A DNA stretch of 64,000 bases from the NCBI GenBank assembly GCA_964389925.1, contig CAYMGE010000018.1, positions 14,133-78,132 on the forward strand, written 5' to 3'. Positions 34,387-42,421 of this stretch are shown here, piece after piece (position 1 is the stretch's first letter; each line of letters opens with the position of its first letter). The position numbers and the translations under genes are program-made. The DNA is from CALECP01 sp964389925. Its GTDB lineage: Bacteria > Chloroflexota > Anaerolineae > Promineifilales > Promineifilaceae. Under the pieces are notes generated by a model. That model was not told the origin of the DNA. It worked only from the letters and a program-made list of their open reading frames with translations, and did not search any database.

Positions 34387-35565
34387 ATGATGAAGTGGGT
34401 CTTGTTGTTGTGTGTTAGCTTCTTGGCTGGATGCCGAGCGACAATGGTAGCAGAAGTTGTTGTGCCAACCGCCACGCGCTGGGTTGTGACGGCAACACCT
34501 AGCTATACACCAACACCACTCCCAACATTAACGCCTTCGTTGCCACCACCATCCACTGTTACACGCCCCCCAACGATCACCCTTCTTCCAACCCGAACGC
34601 CTATCGCAACTGATACCCCGCCCCCTACTCCGACGGCTACCTTGACCCCAACACCGCGCCCAACCTCAAGCGTGGATCGCACCTGCCCCGAATTTTCCTT
34701 TCCGAAATACAATCGCTACTATCTTGCCGCCGAAAAGTGGCCAACGCCTGTGCCAAATCCACAGCCACACTTTTGGTTTGGTAAGCCGCTGGTGCCGGGA
34801 GTCGGCCGACTTCTTACCCAACCAATCTATCCCTACGGCTATGACGGTGGCATTCAACACGGCTTGTTGTTACACAATGGGGTTGATGTCGCAGAAAATT
34901 TGGGTGAACCCGTGTTGGCGATTGAATCTGGCACGGTTGTAACAGCACGAGCAGATTTAGAGGAACGGTTTGGCTGGCGTTGTAATTGGTATGGGCAGCT
35001 CGTCGTGATCGAACACGATGAACTGTACCGCGATCAACCCGTCTACTCGCTCTATGGACATGTTCTCAATATCCGCGTTGATGAAGGACAGCGTGTTGTG
35101 CGTGGTGAGCAGATTGCAGAGATCGGATTTGGTGGCGCGGCAAAAGCGTGGCATTTGCATCTCGAAATTCGCGTTGGCGACAATGATTTCTTCAAGACAC
35201 GCAATCCGTTCCTCTGGCTGCTGCCCGGTGCAGGACGGGGCGTGATTGCAGGGCGTTTAATTGATCCACAAGGTCGGCCGTGGCAAGGCATTCCCGTCTT
35301 GGCGCTCCCTGAAAATGCCGACTTCAAGCGCGGTACAACGTGGAGCTATCTGGGCGACCCTGACGACATTGCACAGCCCGACGAAGAATATGCTGAGAAT
35401 TTCGTCATTGCGGATTTGAAGGCGGGTCAGTACAAAGTCTACACCGAAGTACAAGGTTCAATCTATCAAATACCCGTTGAGGTGGTGGCGGGGCAGGTCA
35501 CAACAGTTGAAATTGTGACAAAGCCATTTAAGCCAGTCACACCCACGCCCGTATCCCCACCCTGA
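34387..35565 (+). CDS. M23 peptidase-like lipoprotein
   Basis: The lipobox LAGC gives lipidation at Cys16. A Thr/Pro-rich stalk (~25-105) is followed by a LytM/M23 zinc peptidase domain (~125-285). Metal ligands are visible as HNGVD (~163-167) and HLHLE (~256), with LYGH in between. The C-terminal ~100 residues form a carboxypeptidase-regulatory/Cna-B-like beta domain. M23 enzymes cleave peptidoglycan cross-links. Here the protein would sit on the outer face of the membrane, so a role in wall turnover is likely. It follows the YtkA-like gene and precedes the DUF309 gene by 8 bp. Confidence 0.88.
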   Translation: MMKWVLLLCVSFLAGCRATMVAEVVVPTATRWVVTATPSYTPTPLPTLTPSLPPPSTVTRPPTITLLPTRTPIATDTPPPTPTATLTPTPRPTSSVDRTCPEFSFPKYNRYYLAAEKWPTPVPNPQPHFWFGKPLVPGVGRLLTQPIYPYGYDGGIQHGLLLHNGVDVAENLGEPVLAIESGTVVTARADLEERFGWRCNWYGQLVVIEHDELYRDQPVYSLYGHVLNIRVDEGQRVVRGEQIAEIGFGGAAKAWHLHLEIRVGDNDFFKTRNPFLWLLPGAGRGVIAGRLIDPQGRPWQGIPVLALPENADFKRGTTWSYLGDPDDIAQPDEEYAENFVIADLKAGQYKVYTEVQGSIYQIPVEVVAGQVTTVEIVTKPFKPVTPTPVSPP

Positions 35566-35573
35566 CGTATATC

Positions 35574-36389
35574 ATGAAACAACAAATCATCTTATTTTCG
35601 GCCGACTCCCCCCTCGCCTCAAAAATTGAACAGTCGGCTCACGGCTTAAATCACAAAGTCGAACGAATTGCGAATCCACAACAGTTTGGCATCGTTACAT
35701 CACTACTTCAGCCGGGCGAACCTGTAGACGGCGGGCAGCTTGGCAACATCACGCGCTTTTTGACAGCCAAACAGCCCGTTTTGCTGGTCTTTGACTTAGA
35801 TCATACAGAAATCCCTGCAATGAAATGGATTGCTGTCCTGAAGTCATCTCCTGCGACACGTCGTCTGCCCATTTTGGTGTATGCGGCCGATGACGCACTG
35901 TTGCGGAAGGCTGAAGCGTCTGGAGCGGATAAAGCGGTGCTTAGGGCAGAGATGGTCAATGAGTCAGCCAAATTCATCTCCGCATACGTCAAATCGATCA
36001 ATACCGGCGCTATCGACAATTGGTGCGCCCAACCCCTGCCCGACTCAGCACACGCCAGTATTGAGCTATTTAACTGCGGTCAATTCTATGCAGCCCATCA
36101 CGCGCTTGAAGATTTATGGATGAATGATAAAGGGGCAGCACGCGACTTTTATCGTGCTATTTTGCAGGTCGCCGTTGCCTACTATCAAATTGAGCGCGGC
36201 AACTATCGCGGAGCCGTCAAGATGTTCTTGCGTGTGCGGCAATGGCTAGAGCCGCTGCCCGATGTTTGTCGAGGGATCAATTTGGCACAGCTACGTGAGG
36301 ACACAGAGGCGGCGTTTGCACGGGTGAGCGAACTAGGGGCAGCGCGGATTGGGGAGTTTGGGGTGGCTCGGCCGATAAAATATCAATGA
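35574..36389 (+). CDS. Receiver-like domain fused to DUF309
   Basis: Residues ~1-145 look like a degenerate response-regulator fold: an IILFSAD first strand, LLVFDLDHTEIPAMKWI near 75-90 and LPILVYAADDALLRKAEASGADKAV like beta4-alpha4. A clear acidic pocket is not complete. Residues ~160-235 are a DUF309 domain, with ELFNCGQFYAAHHALEDLW and GAARDFYRAILQVAVAYYQ. DUF309 is a small helical family of unknown function that usually stands alone. The fusion suggests regulated assembly, but phosphorylation is uncertain. The gene ends before a strong bidirectional hairpin. Confidence 0.75.
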   Translation: MKQQIILFSADSPLASKIEQSAHGLNHKVERIANPQQFGIVTSLLQPGEPVDGGQLGNITRFLTAKQPVLLVFDLDHTEIPAMKWIAVLKSSPATRRLPILVYAADDALLRKAEASGADKAVLRAEMVNESAKFISAYVKSINTGAIDNWCAQPLPDSAHASIELFNCGQFYAAHHALEDLWMNDKGAARDFYRAILQVAVAYYQIERGNYRGAVKMFLRVRQWLEPLPDVCRGINLAQLREDTEAAFARVSELGAARIGEFGVARPIKYQ

Positions 36390-36435
36390 TGGGGGCTAAA
36401 GCCACCCTGTGCTAGTACGTAGGAAAGTCTACGAA

Positions 36436-36474
36436 AAGATGCGCGGTTCGTGATAATCACGAACCGCGCATCTT
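36436..36474. terminator. Perfect 39-bp palindrome between convergent genes
   Basis: A perfect inverted repeat with arms of 19 bp around one central base (arms contain GATGCGCGGTTCGTGAT). It sits between the convergent DUF309 and beta-lactamase-like genes and ends in TTGTT. It most likely acts as a bidirectional terminator. Just upstream, GGGGGCTAAAGCCACCC (~36392) resembles a fragment of the repeat elements seen elsewhere. Confidence 0.75.
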
Positions 36475-36494
36475 GTTGATTTGTGGGTCAAATT

Positions 36495-39400
36495 TTAACG
36501 TCGATTCGGCCGAATAACAGCGAAAGCTGACAACATTAGCAGAACCAGTAGAGGGACAAGCACAATTTTCGATTGACCATTTGCCATACCATCTTGTAAC
36601 GTAACGGCCGTCGGAACGTTTGATCCAAGCAGTGGGCAATTTTCCGCATCGGTGCAGCTATCGACGATGGCGACATTTGCCTGGCACAACGCCGTCAAGT
36701 CATCTTGAACCGTACACGTCCAGCCGACATCGAGTTGAGCGGCGGCAATGTCTTGGCGACCACGTGGTTTGCTGAATACGATGTGTTCGGCCGAGACCAA
36801 CTGCTCTTCCGTCGTTATCCAATTGGGTGTGACAGGTGCGTTGACGAGATACACATCCCACTCTGGGCGATTGCACTCTGGCGGTGGGTAAATTGGGTCA
36901 CACGGTGTCGGTGCGGTAAGCGAGGTCGGTGTACAGATGTTCACGCCGTCTGGTTTTACCCATCCTTCTGGGCATTGGGTAGAACGCCCATTAAATTGGA
37001 CAAAGTCTGGCGAACAACCACCGGGTATACTCGACACGATCCATCCAGCAGGGCAACCATCGGGACGGCCGTTCGTGCCATTCGGGTCTTCAACCATCAA
37101 ATCATTGGGAACACAGAATGGCGAGCCTGTCGGGTAAATCCAACCTTCAGGGCAGTTGATTCTGTCATCGCGCTCCAATTGCATTGGGGCTACATCCAGT
37201 AACAGGAGATCGCCCGGATTCTCAGAGTCGGCTTGACAACGGCCGAGTTCATCCGCATCCGACCACCCTTCAGGGCATTTTCCCGGTTGGACAAAGACAA
37301 GCACGGTGGGCGTACACACATTGACGTGTGGCGCACAGACCCAACCTTCGGGTGAGAAATCACCGCCCTGTGATTTTAATGCGACAAGTGACTCATCAGC
37401 ATCGCGCATTTCCGTGCGTGCCAAGTTGCCTTGATGGTAATAACGCGCTTCGTACTGCGAAAAGTGCCAAGTTTGATCTTCATTTGCATCACCAAAGCTG
37501 AGTTGCAGGCTGCTCGCGCTGTCACCAAAGCGAATCCCATCATCATTGGGCAACGGATTGAAGACTGGCTCACCGATGTCAGAGGCGGCAATCGACTGGG
37601 CGACATCGTTCGCCAATCTGACCAGGTCGTCTCTCAGCGATCTATTGTTTACATCGCTATTCGCCATGTTGGAGACGATGGCGATATTGATACCGTCGAT
37701 GACAACATTATTTCGTGTGTAGTTCTCATATTTGCCGATGTGGGAAACACCCCCCGTGTTGTTTGTACCACCAGACGTAACACCACTGTGATTCAGCTTG
37801 CGCTCGTCATTACAATTGCCGTCGTCCAAACAACGCACATGCCAGCCGAGCATCGCAGTCGGTGCGTTTGTAGGGAACCAGCGATTTTCCATGACGGCAA
37901 TCGTGCTGTCCTGCAATACGTCAGGGTAGGCAGCCAGACGATCCGTTGCCAACATAACCCGTGCCAAATCGCCTGCGCTGGCCTTGAGTGACCCCGCTGC
38001 ACTGCCCGGATGATTGACTACCGGGTCTGCACCCATAACGATTTGACCATTGCTCAACTTGTGCGGGTTCGCACTCACCGCTGGATTGCTGTCAGGGAAA
38101 AATGTGCCGCGTGGGTGAATGCCGTATGCGCCGGCTGGCAATAAGATGTTCTCATACAAATAGTCGTACCATGTTTCGCCTGTGATGACTTCGATGAGAT
38201 GACCGACGAGACCGATGCCGTGATTAGAATACTCATAATCACTGCCCGGCTCAAAGAGCAAGGGGCGTGTGCTTAAGACGTAGCGGTGTGAGTCCTTGTA
38301 TGGAATCTGATTGGTGTTCGGATCATATTGTGACATATCGTATCCATACTTGATTGCCCCTTGTTCTGCTTGACCGCTGCGGGTCAAACCAGAAGTGTGG
38401 CTCAAAAGGTGGCGAATTTGCACCTGCTCATATTGATCGACCCAGTAGCTGCGCGAGTTAGGAATGCCGGGTCGGTCAACGTCGTACAGGCCGTCGTGTG
38501 CGCTCAGGTTCGTTGCATTTCCGCGACTCGCTTGGTCGTCGCTGTACCATGCAAGCGTGGTATTGTTTGTCGAGCGGGCGATTCCCACGATGTCATAGCG
38601 GCGTTGTTCGTCGCCGGGAACAGTGTAATCGTATGTTTCGCCGTCCCAACGGCTCTTGAGGTCGAGGTGATTGGTGCCAGATGTGACGGTTCCATCGTGA
38701 TAGTAGGCATAAAATATGTTGCCAGCCTCATTCATCGACATGCCAACAATTGTGTCTTTGCGATTGGAGCGAAACGGTTCATTTTCGCCATTGACGACGC
38801 GCCAATAGATGCCCTCTGCATCGAGGTCAGTTGGTGTTCCAATTGCGACACGTCCATCACGATACCACGAGTAGACGTAATTATCTGGGCCGCCGCGTGC
38901 GATACCCAAGACATCGGCCATCGTTTGACCCTCTGGCAGTTCAAAAGAAGTCGGCGCGGCATAGCGGTCGAGGTCATCGCTTCGGCCGATTGTGTAAGTA
39001 TTATCGCTGTACCATGTCACGACACGATTGTTGTTGCCGATTGCCATGCCGACGATGGGGTAGTGGCGGCGAATGCCCTGTACATACGCATCTGCATAAT
39101 CTTGGTCGGTGAGAATGTTGCTGTAGACACCGTTCAAAATGCCGAGTCCGGGGCGGTTGGCGGGCGGATTTTCGATCAGGTGCATCATCGCCATCGCCGT
39201 CATCACTTTGGTCGTGCTGCCGATTTGCGAGCGAGAGTATGCCTGCATCGGAGCTTGGCTATTCCAATTACGATAGCCATATCCTTTTTCGCAGACAATT
39301 TCGCCTTCGTAGGTTGCCGCGAGGGTGATGCCGGACAGAGGCCGACTATCAAACAAATCGTTCACAAGCGTGTCGATGCCAGCCTCAATCGCCGCATCAC

Positions 39401-39512
39401 ACGTGCCATGATCGGGTGGTGGGGGAAGTTCGGCCGATGCTGACCGCGCCAACATCCCTGTCCCGCCGATCAAAATCAAAAGGGTCAAAAAAAGTCGTGT
39501 TATCTGTTTCAT
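36495..39512 (-). CDS. Secreted beta-lactamase/PBP-fold serine hydrolase with inserted repeat domain
   Basis: The signal peptide ends near SASAEL (~28). The serine hydrolase fold has SxxK as GSTTK (S99, K102) and YSN at ~428-430. Between them an insertion (~140-355) holds four ~50-residue repeats of the type IVGxA...WYsDg...G...DL, at ~153, 201, 255 and 308. It looks like a small propeller or beta-repeat sensor set in the catalytic fold. After the hydrolase comes a Cys-rich region (~720-900) with four CPEGW/CPAGW-type repeats. A C-terminal transmembrane helix and a basic tail (RPNRR) anchor it. Likely an esterase or D-peptidase on the cell surface; the substrate is unknown. GGAG precedes the ATG. 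Confidence 0.85.
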   Translation of the reverse strand: MKQITRLFLTLLILIGGTGMLARSASAELPPPPDHGTCDAAIEAGIDTLVNDLFDSRPLSGITLAATYEGEIVCEKGYGYRNWNSQAPMQAYSRSQIGSTTKVMTAMAMMHLIENPPANRPGLGILNGVYSNILTDQDYADAYVQGIRRHYPIVGMAIGNNNRVVTWYSDNTYTIGRSDDLDRYAAPTSFELPEGQTMADVLGIARGGPDNYVYSWYRDGRVAIGTPTDLDAEGIYWRVVNGENEPFRSNRKDTIVGMSMNEAGNIFYAYYHDGTVTSGTNHLDLKSRWDGETYDYTVPGDEQRRYDIVGIARSTNNTTLAWYSDDQASRGNATNLSAHDGLYDVDRPGIPNSRSYWVDQYEQVQIRHLLSHTSGLTRSGQAEQGAIKYGYDMSQYDPNTNQIPYKDSHRYVLSTRPLLFEPGSDYEYSNHGIGLVGHLIEVITGETWYDYLYENILLPAGAYGIHPRGTFFPDSNPAVSANPHKLSNGQIVMGADPVVNHPGSAAGSLKASAGDLARVMLATDRLAAYPDVLQDSTIAVMENRWFPTNAPTAMLGWHVRCLDDGNCNDERKLNHSGVTSGGTNNTGGVSHIGKYENYTRNNVVIDGINIAIVSNMANSDVNNRSLRDDLVRLANDVAQSIAASDIGEPVFNPLPNDDGIRFGDSASSLQLSFGDANEDQTWHFSQYEARYYHQGNLARTEMRDADESLVALKSQGGDFSPEGWVCAPHVNVCTPTVLVFVQPGKCPEGWSDADELGRCQADSENPGDLLLLDVAPMQLERDDRINCPEGWIYPTGSPFCVPNDLMVEDPNGTNGRPDGCPAGWIVSSIPGGCSPDFVQFNGRSTQCPEGWVKPDGVNICTPTSLTAPTPCDPIYPPPECNRPEWDVYLVNAPVTPNWITTEEQLVSAEHIVFSKPRGRQDIAAAQLDVGWTCTVQDDLTALCQANVAIVDSCTDAENCPLLGSNVPTAVTLQDGMANGQSKIVLVPLLVLLMLSAFAVIRPNRR

Positions 39513-39610
39513 TGCGAAATCTCCTTAATAGGTTTGGTACTGACAAGGAAGTTCGTTCCCGATGGTCGTCAGCCGAAATTTGAAGTTGCAACTACGATAA
39601 CGGAAAATGC

Positions 39611-39646
39611 CCCAGAAAAGTCTGGGCGATTACCAGAACTTTTCTG
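39611..39646. promoter_or_regulatory. Nested inverted repeats abutting the STAND gene promoter
   Basis: CCCAGA-aaag-TCTGGG (39611-39626) is a perfect hairpin. Overlapping it, CAGAAAAGT (39613-39621) and ACTTTTCTG (39638-39646) form a perfect 9-bp inverted repeat whose half-sites are 25 bp apart. The right half-site touches the -35 box at 39647. This suits a dimeric regulator controlling the STAND gene, the divergent hydrolase, or both. Confidence 0.45.
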
Positions 39647-39675
39647 TTGACAGAGATCATCTAGTCGTTTACCAT
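39647..39675 (+). promoter_or_regulatory. Promoter of the STAND/TPR gene
   Basis: TTGACA (39647-39652), a 17-bp spacer and TACCAT (39670-39675). The predicted start falls at about 39682, the A of the chosen ATG, giving another leaderless candidate. Confidence 0.5.
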
Positions 39676-39681
39676 CTGTCC

Positions 39682-42411
39682 ATGTTGACGTTTGGCGACC
39701 TGCTCTCCAACGCCTTGCACGACATCAAACAGAAAACACGCAAAAAGATCAGCATCATTCAAGATGAATTGGGATATGCCATCACGCCGCCACTAGCTGG
39801 CACGACGATTGAGTATTGGCGGTATCGCAAGCGACTACCCCCGATAGACCAAGTTGAAGCACTGGCACACGCACTGATCAGTTATGATGTCGCGGCACAT
39901 GATCGAGAGTGGCTAATTGCATTTTTGCAATCGGCCGATCACGCCTACCCAGATACCTTTGCCGACACCATCTTTCCACCGTCGCCGAACGTCGCCCCGC
40001 CACCCTCACTCGATGCTTATCGCCCGCCGCTGCCGCGTGGCTTTGTTGGGCGCACGCACGAGATCGAGGCATACAGTGAACAACTCGCCAACGACCGATT
40101 TGTCATCATCAGCGGCATGGCGGGGATTGGCAAGACGGCACTGGCAGGGATGTTGACAAAGCAGTACACGCCGAGCTTTTGGCACACGTTTCGTGAGGCT
40201 TCGGCCGCAGCGTGGCTCTATCGGCTGAGTGGATTTGCGGCGCAGATCGGTTCGGCCGATTTATGGCAACAGCTCGAAACGAGTCGCCTCGCCAACATTG
40301 CGCCACCCAGCACCGCCACTTGTGTCGATGCGTTACTCGTCTGCCTATCGCAGCGTGATTGTCTGCTCTGTTTTGATGACCTCCATCTCGTTGCAGACGA
40401 TCCGCATATACAACGCTTTGTCATGAAACTGCTCGATCAACCCATACAACAGCGACCTTACCTGTTGTTCACGACGCGCCAATTGCCGCGCTTTTTGTTG
40501 CGTCGCTATCAGCCGACACCGCTCGCTGGGTTGGTTGTTGCTGACGCACAGCATCTGTTTGAGGCACGCGCTGCGCGGATGACAGCAAAACAGTGTGCGG
40601 CCTTGCACGCGCACACCGGCGGGAATGCGACATTTTTGAACTTCACGCTGGCACTGTCGCAACGGGAAGAAGATGTGGACAGACTGATTGGGCGGTTGGC
40701 ATCGGCCGATAATGTCGAGCGATTTTTACTAGAGGAAGTCGATGACCACCTCAGCGGCGATGAACGCGCTGTGATGGAAACGTTGGCGATTCACCATAAC
40801 CAGCCCACGACAAACGACGCACTTGCCGCGATTACGCCAGCCGAGCGCGTGCGACCCGCAACCCGTCGTCTGATCGATCAATATCTGGTCAGCGTAGAAT
40901 GGGATGAAGCAGGCAGGTTACATTCTATTCATGCGATTTTGGGTGATTTCTTTCGCTTGCAAATGTCGGTCAGCCAGCGTCAAGCGTTGCATCAAAAGGC
41001 GGCCAACTACTACTATGAACGTCAACCGCTGCTAGCGGCCGAGCAGAGCGATTATGCCGGTGCGTTTGAACAGGCAGCGCAGTTGCTCGTTCAACATAGT
41101 CGCCGTTTCGCTCATCGTGGCAATGCGGTGCGAGCGTTAGATGTGCTAAACCGACTGCCGCTCGACCAACTGACAGATGAAATGCAGATTGACGTGCAGA
41201 CAGCGCGGGCGACGTGTGGCATTGTCAGCGGTCAGCTTGAGTTGGCAAAGACGGCATTGACAGACGCGGCCGAACGGCTCAACCAGCAGCCCGACACGAT
41301 GCAGACGCGCCGTGCAAAAATAAAGGTTTGTCAACGGATGGGCGAACTATTGGAGCGCGAAGACTTTGGGGCCGCCTTGCGCTGGGTTGAGTTGGGACTG
41401 GATTTGACGGCTCCCAACGAGTTTTCTGACTGGTTGCGGGAACGTGCAGCCCTCGAAATGCAGCAAGCGATTTTGCAGATGCACCGAGGCAATTTTGGGG
41501 CAGCGATGGAGCAGTTGGAGACGCTGGTTTCGGCCGATTTGCCCCCACATCAACAAACGATAGCCCTCTATTCACTGAGCGGACTCTGTTTTTACACCGA
41601 TCAAGCTGAACGTAGCGAGGCATTAGGACGGCAAGCATTGGCACAAGCGATTGAACGCCAACAACCGTTATTGCAACTGCGTTCTCTGACCAATCTGGGG
41701 CCGATTTTGCATCGGCGCGGTAATTGGTCGGAGGCGATTGAGAGACTCGAAGAAGGGGTCGATTTGGCGCGACGGCTCGGTGACCGGCGACAGCGCGTGA
41801 TGTTGTTGCTCAATCTTGCTGGCGTGTATCTCGATGCGGGGCGAGATGATGCGGCTGTCGAACTGATTGGAACTGTTCTCGCGGCCGCAAGTGAACTTGG
41901 CCAAGATACGGTGGTTCTCGTTGCGGAGACAATGATGATTCGCGCTCATCTGCTCAACAAGCAGTGGCAAGCTGCGCGACAGCGGTGGCAACAGGTGCAG
42001 CAGTTGGCGGAGAGACAAAACAATCAGCCGATTTTGACGATGTTGCTGGGTTTCTCGGCCGAAATCGAGCAGGCAAACGGCAATTTAAACGCCGCACGCA
42101 CATCGGCCGAACGCGCTGTTCAGCAGGCTCGTCAACTCGGCGACAAGAGTGAACAGGCAATCCATCTTCGCACGCTTGGCAAAATTTTGACGGAGATGGG
42201 GCGGTGGGAATCGGCCGAAACCGCGCTGCGCCACAGTCTCAGGCTGTTACCGCCCCAAACATACGATTACGCGCTTTCACAATTGGCATTGGCTGAACTA
42301 ATGTACCAAGTGGGTAGTTTAACTTTGCAAGACGAGTTGTTGGCACAGGCAACCGAGACGTTCCGTGAGCTTGGAGCAATGCGCGAACTAGCTGAGATAG
42401 AGCAAACATAG
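39682..42411 (+). CDS. STAND ATPase with TPR array and N-terminal HTH-like domain
   Basis: About 909 residues. The N-terminal ~90 residues (LLSNALHDIKQKTRKKISIIQ through DQVEALAHAL) resemble an XRE-like helix-turn-helix. An NB-ARC/AAA-type ATPase follows, with GRTHEIEA and P-loop GMAGIGKT (~145-152), LLCFDDLHLV as Walker B and LLFTTRQLPRF as sensor 1. From ~420 on, helical repeats of TPR type run to the end (blocks such as RSLTNLGPILHRRGNWSEAIE). STAND proteins act as ligand-gated switches; with an HTH this is probably a transcription regulator. An ATG at 39607 gives a longer frame, but promoter placement and the HTH boundary favour 39682. It precedes a secreted propeller gene by 10 bp. Confidence 0.82.
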   Translation: MLTFGDLLSNALHDIKQKTRKKISIIQDELGYAITPPLAGTTIEYWRYRKRLPPIDQVEALAHALISYDVAAHDREWLIAFLQSADHAYPDTFADTIFPPSPNVAPPPSLDAYRPPLPRGFVGRTHEIEAYSEQLANDRFVIISGMAGIGKTALAGMLTKQYTPSFWHTFREASAAAWLYRLSGFAAQIGSADLWQQLETSRLANIAPPSTATCVDALLVCLSQRDCLLCFDDLHLVADDPHIQRFVMKLLDQPIQQRPYLLFTTRQLPRFLLRRYQPTPLAGLVVADAQHLFEARAARMTAKQCAALHAHTGGNATFLNFTLALSQREEDVDRLIGRLASADNVERFLLEEVDDHLSGDERAVMETLAIHHNQPTTNDALAAITPAERVRPATRRLIDQYLVSVEWDEAGRLHSIHAILGDFFRLQMSVSQRQALHQKAANYYYERQPLLAAEQSDYAGAFEQAAQLLVQHSRRFAHRGNAVRALDVLNRLPLDQLTDEMQIDVQTARATCGIVSGQLELAKTALTDAAERLNQQPDTMQTRRAKIKVCQRMGELLEREDFGAALRWVELGLDLTAPNEFSDWLRERAALEMQQAILQMHRGNFGAAMEQLETLVSADLPPHQQTIALYSLSGLCFYTDQAERSEALGRQALAQAIERQQPLLQLRSLTNLGPILHRRGNWSEAIERLEEGVDLARRLGDRRQRVMLLLNLAGVYLDAGRDDAAVELIGTVLAAASELGQDTVVLVAETMMIRAHLLNKQWQAARQRWQQVQQLAERQNNQPILTMLLGFSAEIEQANGNLNAARTSAERAVQQARQLGDKSEQAIHLRTLGKILTEMGRWESAETALRHSLRLLPPQTYDYALSQLALAELMYQVGSLTLQDELLAQATETFRELGAMRELAEIEQT

Positions 42412-42421
42412 ACGAGACATC

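Noticed and set aside
38361..39443. 360-codon plus-strand open frame opposite the beta-lactamase-like gene
   Set aside because: The minus strand carries the signal peptide, SxxK and YxN motifs; the antisense product is low-information and Ile/Val/Cys-rich.
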